DNA of 64,000 nucleotides from Motacilla alba alba (GCF_015832195.1 NC_052019.1:44271016-44335015); one strand, 5' to 3'; counted from the stretch's first letter, positions 13,497 through 25,714 are shown. Made by a program: numbers and translations. The notes: generated by a model from the sequence alone, not told the origin.

Positions 13497-13975
13497 TGAT
13501 AGTAAAAGGTTTTATAATCCTAAAATTCGGGGAGTTAGAAAGAAGCTAGACTTAGCGGGGCCCTGGAAAAATGTTAAAAATAGACTCTGAAAATGTTAGG
13601 CTTTGTGTTTGCCAGATCATGTGAAATTGCACCTGCATAAGTGGTATATGTTAAATGATATAACTGTTAGATGTGATGATTGTTTAGTAATTAAATATAA
13701 TTCTTGTTTAATCGTAAGAAGAATCATGAGAAAACTATGTTAGAAGTTTGAGGGGGACCATGAGAAGCCCATGCTTGGATGAAACCTCTGTATACAATAG
13801 AACAATATAAATTGAATAATTAACATGAAAGTTACATAATGATAGAATATAAAAACATGTTCATCCCAAACCCATGTCGGAGTCAGATTTGGGTTTGTAC
13901 CCCTGACACCCAGAGCTCTTCAATAAAAGCACCTGCATATAATCATTCATGATTATGTGTTTCTGAATGCTAACA
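13497..13975 (+). mobile_element. solo LTR with TATA box and poly(A) signal in EPHA5 intron 1
   Basis: A 479-bp LTR-like unit beginning TGATAGTAAAAGG and ending GCTAACA, flanked by ATGA at 13493-13496 and 13976-13979. A 4-bp duplication would fit a gamma-type (class I) ERV. Inside are a TATA box (TATAAAA at 13848-13854), then GGTTTGTACCCCTGACACCC, a layout typical of the U3/R boundary of bird LTRs, and AATAAA at 13922-13927. It is oriented plus, antisense to EPHA5. No gag, pol or env remnants adjoin it. The left edge is ambiguous by 3 bp because ATGATGATAG is repetitive. Confidence 0.75.
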
Positions 13976-14614
13976 ATGACTGTGAGCTGTATTTGCTGTG
14001 GCTGTTTAATAACCAAGTAATCCAAACACTCAGGACACCAAAGGAGGTAATTCAGGAACACCACCAGCTCTGTGTGCAAGGCTTGCGTACTTCATAAGGT
14101 CTAGTGCCAGCTCCTGTGTAGCTGGTGACTCCTGGACTTGTCCCAGCACTGCCTACTCCATGGGCATAACCCAGAGCTGTACCCTGGGAGCACTTGGGAT
14201 ACTGCAGAGCAAACCATGCTGGAAAAAAACCAACCAAACAAAAAAAACCTCTTCAGAAATTACTAGCAATTCTTATTGGCCCATGATCTTAAAAGGCTCC
14301 AAAATAACAGAAGTCCTTTATCCCCACTTCCTTTCTCATCAGCCCCAGCTAGCTTTATCTCAACAAAAAAGCAAGAAACCTCAGACCCCATAAGCACACA
14401 CTTAGCACCTGTATCTTTGCCAGCAAACTTGGAAGATAATATATAATATTTTTTGCTCATCTCCAGCATCAGTGCATCCATCCCACAAGCCCTAATTATT
14501 TCTAATGCTCAGTCAAGGGGAACACAAAACCACACAGATCTATATCATCATTAACTTCCATGCCTTCAGGGTAGGATAAATGATGATTAAGTCTAAAGTC
14601 ATACCACAGCCCCC

Positions 14615-14630
14615 TTTTTTTTTTTTTTTT
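14615..14630 (+). repeat. T16 homopolymer
   Basis: Sixteen consecutive T following CCCC in intron 1. No element is recognised around it. Confidence 0.9.
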
Positions 14631-16892
14631 AATACAGAAAAATAGCCTGGGGAGTTTGCATACACTCTTGTTCTCAGACAGGCTGGTTACTACAGGTGAG
14701 CAATCAAGTCAGAGTAAAAACAGACGTGATCTAAACCTTTGTCCTGAACTCTATCTGGTGAATTAATAGTGGTTTTTCACTTGGGAGTCTCTGTCAGGGA
14801 GCCTGGATATAGCTTTTAACTCAAATGTCCTTGTCATGGTCATACAACTGGCACTGAGCAGCTTAACCATGGCTACACAGGGACCGTGGCTGGGAGGAAG
14901 CACATGAAATTCAACACTGACCTAAACCAACACTCCCCAGCACAGCAGAGCTCCCCACCTGGCACAGCCACCTAAAATATGTGGCAGCAGTAGCTTGCCC
15001 AGGAGAAAGCAGGACAGGCTTGAAATGATGGTACAATGCCTGAACTAGAAGCCACCAATTCATGGATTGTTTTGATCACACCACTGAAGTGAGATGGCTC
15101 CTCTGGCCCTGGGCTGGAGCAGGATCATCTGGAGCATCTTTTTTTCCTCACTCCATCTTCAAGTGGGAAAAAAACCAAAAAGCTAAAATAAAAAAAATCT
15201 CCCAACAACACTCAGTATTTTTTATCCTACCAGCTACACATCCTCCTGCCATTTCAGTATCTAAAGATCTTCCAGGAAATCCTTCACTGTTTACACTGGG
15301 GCAAAATCTCTGTACGCATACAAAAATGAAACTCTTCAGAGCTGCTGTGGTCTTTGAGCTAATTTCCAATACATCATACACTAGAAAAATCCTGCTTGTC
15401 AGTAGCACCATTTGCAAGCTAAGGTTTACCACAAGGCATCCTCTACCAGAGTATAACCTAACCAAGAGCTCTAGAACAGGCAAAATGGTCAGGATAGCAG
15501 AAACTGATGGAATTTATATCACAATAAAGCTGTATGTAAAGCTATACAAATCTCTTTTTATTTTATCTCACTGAAATATACCTAAAACAGGAGGGAAAGA
15601 AAATCCTCTGTGATCCTAAAAACCACCTCCCATCACAAAACAAACAGGAGTAAAGAAACCTTCCTGAAAGCCTGCACAGATGTTTCAAGACATCACATGA
15701 TTTCTAAAGTAGCACATTTCGAAACAACTAACACTAACTAAACTTAAACAAAAGTTAACACTTAAATAAAAATGTTTTGTTTTTAACAACTGAAGGAAAA
15801 CTCTTCTTTAATAAACTTGTTACAAATTGAACAGGAATCTGAATGTTATTTTTGGTAGCCTGAAGCCGAAGTCTGTTGTGAAAGAAGGTCATGCTCCTAC
15901 ATCCTCCTCCAGTCTCCTGGCCCCCTTTGCACACACACTGCAGGACACGATGCAGCTCCAACCTCTTTGTGAGTGGTCAAGGCAGCCCCAGCTCTGACCC
16001 AACACTCACAGCTCATGGGATCAGCTACATTTAAAGTGACATCTCACAGGAACACTCGCTGACAATTAAGCACGAGGTGAAATTTTCTGCTGGAAGGGGA
16101 TCAAGGTACAGGACAAGATGTGACAGTAGTGCTTTGCACTTCATCAGAAGGTCTCAGATGAATCTGACTTGGGACTTCATCTCAGGTCATCAGAAGAATA
16201 GCATCACAGACTTTCCACCAAGCTTCATGCCTTTATTCCTCTCCACCCAAAGGAGGGGACACAGATGCCAACATCATTATTAACAGAGCTGCTTTCTCCT
16301 TACAGTGCATACACCCCCATCCTTCCTCTAGTCACTTCCAGGGGTCACAGCACTACCAAGACACATGGACAGCAAAGGAATCTTTATCGTCATCATAATG
16401 GGTCAAAGTTTTCCTGCTTCAGAAATCTTCACTGATTTTACTGCAGTTCATTGCTGCAGTTCATTCACTGTCCAACAGTTTTCCCTGTTGTGCCAAGTGT
16501 TTCTCTAAAAAGTACATATCCAAGGTACTCCAAGAAGTGACAGTAAAAAATAACCCCTGAAAGCAAAAACAAATGAAAAAAATCTAACTCTCGAAAGAAA
16601 CAAGGTCATCAGGGAGTAGATGCCTTGAATTAATTAGCTACATTGAGCAGAGACAAAACACACAGAAGCAAGAGCCTCTGAAATATTTCCATCAGTGGAA
16701 ACAAGCTACTTCAGAGTATAAGCTGTAGCAGAACCTATTATTTATAGCCCACTGGAGGAGGAAAGTATACACTACTTAATGAACTTGCAAACTAATATTA
16801 ACTGCAGATTTATATTTCATTATGTTGGCTTCATTCTGATCCAAGTTATCATGATTCCCCTTTATAGCAAGAGCCAAAAATGCTTGAATCTG

Positions 16893-17010
16893 CATCACAG
16901 ATTCATAGATTTTTAAGGCCAGATGGACAATTGCAATCATAACACCAACTAGAGAATTTAATCCAGTAATTTCTGCATTACATCTGTAATTTGCTTGAAC
17001 ACACTGTTTA
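16893..17010 (-). mobile_element. ancient CR1-like relic
   Basis: GATTCATAGATTTTTAAGGC, then CAGATGGACAATTGCAATCA, resembles the 3' end of an old amniote CR1 (remembered as TCATAGATTTTAAGGCCAGA) in reverse complement. It decays into unique sequence after about 100 bp. An open frame spanning it (17183 to 16776, minus) is not a gene. Confidence 0.5.
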
Positions 17011-20000
17011 CAAGGAAATGATATTGCCCTTTGACAAAGTTCTTCAGGTTGGCTGCATTTTTTCCCCACGTGCACTGAACCAGCTGCAGCACCAGAGAGA
17101 GACCCAAAGCTCACTTTGATAACCTGATCCCCTAAAACAAGCAGAAAACTGCCGAGTTTTTCCTTACAAAAATTTCCTGTCAAAATAAGAGGCAGTCATT
17201 TGTTCTTCCCACCATACATTACTTAATGGAAGAAAGTGGTTGGATAAGCCTGACACCAAAGTGCCTGGAAACTTAAAAAATCCAGTAATGGTTTGCTTTT
17301 CTTTAATGGTAAACACTCCTATTCCCACCAAAATCACCATTTAATTGAAAAGGGCTTATTCACTCTGAAGAAAGCCAGGAAAATGCTTCCATTCTCACTC
17401 ACCAAATTCACTGGAAACAACACTGTACCAACACAACAGCAGATTCCTGAGCTGGCTGCAGCACCACTTTTTTGGGTAACCATCTGGGCAAGTATCACTT
17501 TACCACTAAGAAAGAAAAAGAAGCTTCCACTGAATGCAACATGCAACCAGCACCTGCAACCTGACAACCAGCCTGCATGGAGAAACAAAATACCAGTGCT
17601 GTCCTGCAGAGCAGGGCCTCCAACCGCTGTCAAAGCATCTGCAAACCACTGAAGGAGGCAATTTCTTAAAGACCCTGCTTAAAGCTAGCACCTTATCAAG
17701 CACACACAGAGTCAAGCTGAATGTTAGCACCCCAACACTTTCTCAGTGCAATCAAAACACCTGCTAGCAGGGCTGAGATGAAATCTCACCTTCTTCCCTA
17801 AATTAACAACTAAAAGAAATACAGTCTGTATGGTCTCTGTTCCTAAAAGGTGTCCTAAAAGACATTGAGATCAATTTCTGTTATGCACATATCTAAACTG
17901 AAGAAATCTGGCACAGATCCATCCAGACCTGGCAAGGCTGTCAGCTTTCACCACCAGTGGACTTGCAAGATCTCACTGTCCACCACCAATAAAGCCTTCC
18001 TGTTAAAAATTATGACTACTCTGCTGCCACTGAATTCATTCAAGTAGAAAATAAGAGGAACTGGCATAATGCTTAGCAAGCATTTGGGAGAAAAAAATGT
18101 TTAAAATGATCTATTGGCTTTGCAGGGGTTTGACAGTTTATCCCTTCTATTTCTGTTGAGGGAAGAGGGTGGAGGTTGCTACTGGGAACATCACATTGTC
18201 AACACATTTTAATAAGAATCTGCTTTTGAGTATTAGTAAAGCAAGGATGGATAAGCCAAAACTACTGGGTTTTTTTTAGAAATTAGCTTACAAAAGCAGG
18301 TATGTAGATAATTTCCCCAAGTAGTCTCACTGTTTTGAGACAAACAGTTTTAAGAAGTGACACAGGTCCACTCAGAAGCATCAAGAAATGCTCATTACTG
18401 ATGCTGAGTAATTAATTTTCTCTCAGGTGTTCCTCTATCCCCTCTGGGAATTATAAAGTTCAGACTGGTTGTTCTGATGTCTTTCCAACATGAAGTGATC
18501 CAGGTAAGAGAACCCAGTAGTTAACACCTTGGCAAAACTCTTCAATACTGCCCCCCTGCACCAAAATGGCATGAAAGCCTGCAAGCCCAAGGTTCTATCC
18601 TCTCTCCTACAGGTTCATACCTGCTACACAGCCCTAAACCGAGGAGCTCTCAGCTTCTGAGGGTGCTGTTTGCTGTCCATGCACATCCCCAAGGCACAGT
18701 TTGCTGAACCAGTTCTCAGGAGCTTGCCAACAGGAAGACAAGGAGCAGGAATCCCCTTCTTCCTCAGGAAGCCAGATCAGCTCACAGGAGAATTCCCAGA
18801 TCTGTTGCCATACTGTCACCTTCTCCAGGAGGCATCATTCATCCTTCCAGCCAGTGGTCACCTGAGCAGCTCTCCTTGGTCAGAGTGCTCCTAACAAACC
18901 AGCTGCTCAACTCAAATGCCAGGCAAGAGGGAGAGAAAAGGAGCATGTTTTCCCCCCAACACCACTCCTGGTGAAACAGCACGCACTGAAATGCTCCCAT
19001 GGCAATTATTCTGGCCCAAAGCATCTTCAGCCCTCTCTTCAAGGCAGAAGCAGGAAAGCTGTGCTCAGACACCCAGCCCAGGGCAGCCTGCAGCTCCCAG
19101 CACCCTTCTCCACAGCAAGCAATATGCTCTGCATCTCTGCAAACAGCCACCCACCCATCACCTACCACACCCAGCAGCAGCCAGGTGCTGTGAATCACAG
19201 TGCTAACATCCTCCTGACTGCCTGCTCTGGACCAGCTTCCTTGCAGGAGACAGGGATAATTGCTTTCCACCTCCAAGAGGGTAAGTGCATTAAACCTTCA
19301 GAGAGGTTCAGATAATGCACTGACCAAAGAGATAGCAAATACCAAAACTGAGACTGTAAGAGATATAATAGGTCAAAGAGACAACTCAAAGGGTAACAAA
19401 TCCCTAGACAGAACTTAAGCTACTGAAGGCCAGCGCTCAGGTTTGCCAATACAGCTGGCTGTGAAAGCAGCTGGGGCAGAAAATGCTTTCACCTGTCACC
19501 TCAATGTCCAGCTAGTCACAGAGCAGAGTGAGGGACAGGCACAACATGAACACAAAGGACAATCCAGCTCTCCGTTCTGCCTGTGCCAAAAAAACAGGCA
19601 CATCTTAAGAATAAAATATATTTTCAGAAGAAAAAAAAGAATTCTCTACAAGCTTTTTAAATACACATCAGTTTTTCTAGGAGAGATCAAAGAAAACCAA
19701 TTTAGTGAAGAGAAAGTTAAAAAAAAGTGTTAGTTCCAATGCAGCAATTGACACAGTATTTCTGCAACATTCTCTGAGTAAAGAAAAATACCTAGCTCAA
19801 GTCCATCCGGGTTGAAATGAGGCCTCATCTCTCAGCAGCACTTATGGTTACTCAGAAAGGTGCATTTGTGACAGACTTCAATTCTGTGTTTACATGTTTT
19901 ACTATAAGAACAACATTCTTTTTAAACCTTTTAATGGACAGTAGTAGGTTGAATGTCTACTGAAGAGCTGAGTGAGTACTTTTTCCTCCATAAAAGCAAG

Positions 20001-21738
20001 CACTTAACTAAGAAATTCAGTGCTTTGACAAAGTGACCAAGCTGTGTGTGTTTGGGGTTTCTCTCATTTTGCCCTTATTCCATATACAGACTTCAATTTA
20101 TTCCTGAAGAGGAAGTGAGAACATTTTTTATAAATTGCAAAAAGAGTTTGGTTTCTTTTTATTTTGGGGCAGGGCTTAATTTCCCTGATATCCCTGAGCA
20201 ATGTTTAAAGCTCATCTCTACTCAAGTACACGCACACTCTCACGCTTACAGGAATGGACCTCTAGAAATGTAGCTCCAAGTCAGAAAGACTGGGGATCTA
20301 ACAGACCTGTGTCTGCTCAAAACCCTAAAGCCAACAGGGTCCAACACCATCACTAAGCTGAGCTAATTGAGCTGGACTTTCCCAGGTCAAGGGCTCTGAG
20401 CTTGCTCAGCACATGCTGGACACCAGGATTCTTGCAGAACCAGCATGGAAATCCTTGGAACAATAACGCATAAAAACAGCAAGAACAGAGCACAGGGCAC
20501 CACGTCAAAAGCTGTCCTGCCTTTTAAACTTCTGCCAGATTTTATGAAATCCTGCTCTCACCTCACCACCTGTGCCTCCCTCAAGCCTGCTGCAAAAAGC
20601 TTTGTAATTTTTAGTGAAAAAATAAACATTTCACCGTTGGCAAGTTTTTTGTTTTTTGTTTTTTCTTTTTTTATTTAGCACAAAGAGAGTAGCAGACATA
20701 GAACTGGACTGTATACTGGAGCTAAAAAGTGAGGCAATGGTGGGAGAGTTAACAGTGGAGGGGGAAGAATCTGTCACACAAGCCAAATTAACCAGTTAAC
20801 CCCTCTGTATATTGATGTGCAAATAGCTGCTTTACACATCAAATTATAGTATCAAAATTTACCACATTATAAGCAGTCAGTTACTGTTTGAGACAGTTTG
20901 ACTGTTTTCTACTATTTATCACAATTTTTAAGATGAGCTTTGAAAGGAAACAGGCCCTATCTTGGAATCAATCTTTGCCATTGTTTATTTCCCTTTTTAA
21001 AACGTGTCATTAGGCAGCAATGCTTTTAGTCATATACTTAAAAGTGCTGAGTTTCAAATGTTGTTTTACTGTCAAAAGGATAGTAGTTCCATTTTAAAGC
21101 CATGACTGAGTCATTCTAAACCCCTTGAAAAGCTATAAATCACACATCAGACAGATCCCAAAAAGACCATTAGACATGAGCTGTCCTTCCTCATACCAGT
21201 AATTCCACTGCAGTAAATTTAAAAGTTAATGGGACTACTCCAGTGAGTAAAATAAACACATGGCACTGAGGCTATGCTCTGCTCTCATGGAAAGCACACA
21301 GGGAACCATTCCCATACACCAAATACAGAACTGATAACTCCTTAAAGCCTCCTTAAGGCACCGTGAGCACACTGAAATGTGTCCAGACTTACCTGCTCTG
21401 CATACACAAGGCATATCCATGCCAGCAGCACTCAACACCTACAGAATTACACAAAATGCTATAGTTGTGTGAATGCATGACATACGAAGCCAAGCTACTA
21501 AGTACAACCTAACAAGTAGAATGTCCTCATAGTGTGTATTTTTATCTGAAGCATTAGACTAATTTACATGCATTGATGTGAAAATTAAGACTATTTTCCC
21601 ACCTGCTTTCACTACACAAAAAAAACTTCCTAAAAAAAGACTTAATTCACTAATTAAAGATAAACATTGTGATGTTATAGCAAAATATGCATTTATCTGT
21701 GTGCTATGACACAGAAATTATATACCACTATGAGAAAA

Positions 21739-21759
21739 CACATACACACACATACACAC
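21739..21759 (+). repeat. imperfect CA/TA microsatellite
   Basis: CACATACACACACATACACAC, a short imperfect dinucleotide repeat in intron 1. Confidence 0.85.
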
Positions 21760-22049
21760 TGAGAACAGGTAGGCTCATTTCAGGCTCTGGCATGAATAAT
21801 TCCCAAATTACAACCTTCCTTTATTTTTGCCAGCACCAGACACACCCCTTTAATTGTACTCATTTATTCATTCATTCAAATAACAAGTGATACATTGAGA
21901 TAAAGCAAGCTTCAAAAAGCCCTGAAACAATTAAGAGGGAAAGGGCCAAAGCAGGAGTTCATAAAAAATAATATCCTTCTATTTCTTAAAACAAATACAA
22001 CACACTCCAAAGATCCATTTTGCCTTTCTCACCTTTGTCTATTTAAGTC

Positions 22050-22285
22050 AATGTTATTCTTTCAAACTGCATTTCTTTTGATTTACTTAGCAGTACACTT
22101 CATTGTTAAGCACAGCCTCATCAGCACTTTTGCTGAAAAGCCCAAAAATGAAATATACTTTGTATTTAATTAAAGTTATGCAAATATCTTGTGGAATTAC
22201 TTTGTTACAAGCAATCAGATATAACACATCCCATTATTTTAATAATTTGCCCACATGACACTTTTTAAGGTCATCTAAGTGACGA
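22050..22285. promoter_or_regulatory. candidate conserved enhancer in EPHA5 intron 1 with octamer site
   Basis: A repeat-free AT-rich segment containing TTTAATTAAAG and a perfect octamer ATGCAAAT at 22178-22185 within about 20 bp, a POU/homeodomain combination typical of neural enhancers. Function is inferred only. Confidence 0.25.
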
Positions 22286-23158
22286 CCAAATGTGATCTGC
22301 AAACCTCTTCAAATCCACAGGCGATGTGTAACAAATCATATAGTTTAGGGTGAAGGGGGGGAGTCTTCAACCAAATCCGTCATTCACTGTGTTTCACATA
22401 AATAATTTATACAAGCCACTTCCCAAACCCTAGTACTTACAACAGAAAGATTTAAAACACATGCATTTTTAAAACAAAGGCAGTGCAGGAAGCCCAGTGG
22501 CATATTGCAGGACTGCCTGTCGGACCCTGTGATCATAGGGAGTGCATTTTAAAGCAATCATGCATTTCTGGAATACCAGCACTTCACAAAATTGCATGAT
22601 ACTTTCAGGGTACTCTTTGGAATATTTTCATCAGGACTAATTTCTGAATTTTTAACATTACTCAAAGCAAAAAGCAAGAATCTGGTTTTAAGAATGAACT
22701 CTGCTAAACAGTTAAAAACAATGGCTAAACAGCACCTGAAAATGCACGAAATAGTATTAAGCCTTCTTCTTTCACTACATGTTTTGCTTTTAACATATAA
22801 ACTGAGGAAAGGTGATTAAAATGAAAATCTGCTTTATTTCACTATTACAGGAAAGGCTGGAGAAAAAGTAATTCATTTTTCCCAATGTATATCCATTTTT
22901 GGAGATATCCATGAAGGTGACTAAATTTGTGATAGAGGTTGGGCGCTCAATACTTCTCCATAAAAATGGCAGGAGCTTCTGAAACTCAGCTGCCTATGCA
23001 AAAAGCTACTTCCATGATAAGGAACTAAAACAATGAATTTACTTTTTTCCCCCCTCTGAATCATAACTTAGATTTTTAAAAGCATTTTCCCCTAAGTTCC
23101 CTCCACTAGAGGGTAAAATAGAGCATCACGTATTGTGAATTGTTAACTGCATGTATTT

Positions 23159-23183
23159 TAACCCACACAGTCATTGTGGGTTA
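23159..23183 (+). repeat. perfect 9-bp inverted repeat
   Basis: TAACCCACA (23159-23167), a 7-nt loop, and TGTGGGTTA (23175-23183) form a perfect hairpin in EPHA5 intron 1. No function is evident. Confidence 0.85.
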
Positions 23184-24119
23184 CAGTAAGATTTAGAGAA
23201 ACAAAAAATATGATGCAGGGGTAAAGAAAAAAATTATTCTGATAATTTGTCATCATCTATAAAACGACTGATGTGCTCCATGCCTACACAGCACAGGTTA
23301 TTGGCTAGCTGTTTACCCACGCTGAGTAGGATGAGTGATAATAAATCAAAAATAAACCCAGAAAACTCAATACCACCAACTTTTGAAAACATTATTCACT
23401 GGTCTAAGATGGCTACCTCCATCTCAGCAAAAATAAAGTTCCCAGCCAGCCGAAGAACCAACCCCAGGGGAAAAGCTCTCTCATCAGAGCCCAGAAGGAG
23501 CCAAGTTCAAACCCAAACTGGTGACAAGTGTCAGCTCACACCCCTCCAGGCAGGAGGGCTTCACTGCCCGAGGCTTCTCATGCACTGGGCTCCAGGTACA
23601 GCAGGGTGAGCCATTCCCAGGCACGGAGCGGCTCCCCAGCAATTGGCAAAGAAGACACGCTGCGAGAAGCACTTGTCAAATCACGCCTGTTTACAAATAA
23701 ATCTCCTCGCAGTGAAGGACAGCACTTACTGAAAAAAAGTTCAGGTCCACAGTCAGACAGACCCCTCCTAGCAGCAGCTTTTTAGCTTTGCATTTACTGA
23801 GGAGATGGAAATTAGAGAGCAGCAGTCAGAAAAGTAGCAGCACAGACACTGTGAAGCAAGCGCTCACACTGCTCGTCATTACTGTAATATTCCCTTGCAA
23901 CCTCCCTGTAAAGATGCCACTAAAGCCATTTGCCAGGCAGCTTCATTAATCCTTTCCAGTAGTTTCCTATCGTGTAAAAGTCCTATTCTGCAGCTGCCTG
24001 TTCACGCAGAGGCACCTCTGTGCTCGGCAAATGGTCCCGTTGACTCAGTCAGTAATATCCAGCTTTTCCGAGAACTGGCAAGGATGACTGAGACGGGGCT
24101 CGGAGCATCTGTTGGTCTC

Positions 24120-24174
24120 AGCACGGTATCATGGCAGACGGGCTCACACAGGACAGCATGCTTCCTAAACGAAG
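24120..24174 (+). other. candidate plus-strand exon end with strong donor
   Basis: Within EPHA5 intron 1 the plus strand has GAAG|GTGAGT, a full-consensus donor whose exon side ends at 24174. An ATG in good context at 24131 (ATCATGG) opens a frame that runs through the donor for about 15 codons. This could be an alternative first exon of an antisense transcript, or a chance match. I recognise no protein. Confidence 0.15.
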
Positions 24175-24396
24175 GTGAGTAACAGGGAAAGCCCTTCTCA
24201 ATCAGCCATGCCATCTCAACAGCATTGCTCCCATGGGTGAAAGCATCTGAGATTGCACGGGGGCAGAAGGATTGGGCCCACTGTTATCTAACCGAGGCAA
24301 AGCCAAACCATTTCAATCATCTCCCAAACCAATGCACTTCCTGAACATTAGATATCTTTGTACACAGAGGAACAGTATTTCCCCCTTCCTCTGCAC

Positions 24397-24414
24397 TTTT
24401 TTTTTTTTTTTTTT
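24397..24414 (+). repeat. T18 homopolymer
   Basis: Eighteen consecutive T about 180 bp outside the downstream edge of the CpG island, in intron 1. Confidence 0.9.
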
Positions 24415-25425
24415 AAAGAAAACTGCAATTCACATTATTCTCGCTCTCAAAAATAAATTACAGCTAGCTGGTTACCTCAGGCCACATCTTTGAAATTCTG
24501 GTACGGTTTTCCTTTACCAACCCCTGCATACCTCCTCCTCCTTCTAAAGGAGTTTCACAAATAATTACGGTGCATCACGACGCCAGCCTGCTTCGAGCCG
24601 CTGGCATCCCTGCAGATGCTGAACTTCTCCACCCATCGCTTTCACATCATAGCCTGCCCGCGGATCCAAAAATATTAGAAAGCCCCGAGCAGTGCCCGCA
24701 CCACGAACGGAGAAAAAAAAATCCCAGTCCAATTTCAAAGACTGGAAGCATCCTACTAGAGAAGAAGCCTGGACGCGTTTTTGGCCATTGGCCTCAAAGA
24801 GATCAAAGGCATAAAAAAACCCGTCCCCAGCGGCCGCGCTCCGCTGCGGGTTACACACCGCCACCGCCGCGGCTTCATCTCCTTTCTATACGTGTATTTT
24901 AAGCCACGAAGTAAGCGCACTGCGGCCAGCGCTTGCAGGGCTCCCCACCGGGAGCCTTCCCTGCCCCGCTAGACCCCTGCCCGGTGCGAACTCCCCCGTC
25001 CCAGCCCCGCCACCCCCGCTCCGGTGCACCTGCGCGACTCCCGGGGCAAACCGCGAGCAGGCACCGCCGTGCGCACCCACCCCGCACACATCCATCCCCC
25101 CACAGAACGGGAACGGCCGCTGCCAAGCGCGCCCGTGCCAAGGCATCTGTGCACACCCACCCGTGCCAGCCTGCCTGCCCGCGCCCCGTGCGGCGCTGCC
25201 TCCCGCGGCCACCGCCGCCTCCCTCCGCCGGGAGCCCCCTGCCCCATCGGCAGCGCCGCCCGCATCCCCGCCGCGGCACCCGCCTCTCCGCGGGCAGAGC
25301 CCATCTCCACTTCCCCCAGAACGTCCCAAAATTGAATCCAACGAGTCCGAAGCCGCGCACGGCCGGGCGGCCACCCTCCCGGGTGGGCGCTGCCCCGACG
25401 GCCCGGGCGCCCCGTGTCCGCTCAC

Positions 25426-25552
25426 CCTCGCTGCCGGGGCTGGCCCGCAGGCTCCGGAGCGCGGCGCACAGCAGCAGCGGCAGGAGGCACGTCCGACCGG
25501 GAGCCGGCGCCCCGGCGCGGCCGGCCCAGCCGCCGGTGCCCCGCGGCCCCAT
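25426..25552 (-). CDS. EPHA5: EPHA5 coding exon 1 (signal peptide)
   Basis: First coding exon of ephrin type-A receptor 5, a single-pass receptor tyrosine kinase that binds GPI-anchored ephrin-A ligands in axon guidance and synapse formation. Translation on the minus strand from the ATG at 25552 gives 42 codons plus one nucleotide. A short Arg/Gly/Pro-rich n-region precedes a hydrophobic core at about residues 22-32 (CLLPLLLCAAL), followed by RSLRASPGSE, which closely resembles the recalled EPHA5 leader just before its VNLLDS sequence. The exon ends GAGG|GTGAGC, a consensus donor, in phase 1; joining to exon 2 completes a valine codon. The start context is favourable (G at -3 and +4). The frame stays open upstream to about 26089, so a longer N-terminus is not formally excluded, but this start gives a leader of the expected type. 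It lies inside the CpG island. Seen: ORF, donor and leader. Known: the family. Inferred: start choice. Confidence 0.93.
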
Positions 25553-25563
25553 CCCGCCGCCGC

Positions 25564-25572
25564 TCAGCGCAT
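25564..25572 (-). promoter_or_regulatory. minimal upstream ORF (Met-Arg-stop) before EPHA5 start
   Basis: On the minus strand ATG CGC TGA occurs with its stop 11 nt before the EPHA5 start codon. Its context is weak (C at -3), so leaky scanning or reinitiation at the main start would be plausible. The same frame is open further upstream to about 25863, so a longer leader transcript would carry a longer uORF ending at the same TGA. Confidence 0.5.
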
Positions 25573-25689
25573 GGGGCGGCGGCTCCCCCCCAGCGCTGCC
25601 CGCTCGGGTCGGCTCAGGACGGGACGGGGCGGGCTGGCAGCGCGGACGGACTCGCTCCCCTCCGCTCCCGTCCAGCCGCCGACGCGACT

Positions 25690-25714
25690 GGGGAGGCAGG
25701 GGGCGGGGATGGGG
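25690..25714 (+). promoter_or_regulatory. G-quadruplex motif in EPHA5 promoter/5' leader region
   Basis: Four runs of four or five G on the plus strand (25690-25693, 25699-25703, 25705-25708, 25711-25714) are separated by loops of five, one and two bases. This is a tight canonical G4 pattern about 140 bp upstream of the EPHA5 start codon, on the template strand for EPHA5. Whether it folds is not known. Confidence 0.6.

Larger units (their letters stand above)
10013..25425 (-). other. EPHA5: EPHA5 intron 1 (15.4 kb)
   Basis: Intron between the signal-peptide exon and exon 2, bounded by GTGAGC at the 25425 end and TTTTCAG at the 10013 end. Contents recognised: an LTR at 13497-13975, a probable ancient CR1 relic near 16.9 kb, T16 and T18 homopolymers, and AT-rich segments with homeodomain or octamer-like sites at 12.28-12.59 kb and 22.05-22.28 kb. 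A local GC-richer patch at about 12.7-13.5 kb allows a roughly 600-nt open frame on the plus strand that resembles no known protein. From 13976 to 16890 and from 17010 to about 24560 I see no gene and no other recognisable repeat apart from small hairpins and microsatellites listed separately. Confidence 0.9.

Noticed and set aside
16441..16470. Short tandem CTGCAGTTCATTG pair
   Set aside because: Only two imperfect copies of about 13 bp; this is common in random intron sequence.
16776..17183. Minus-strand open frame of 135 codons
   Set aside because: It crosses an apparent ancient CR1 relic and matches no known protein.
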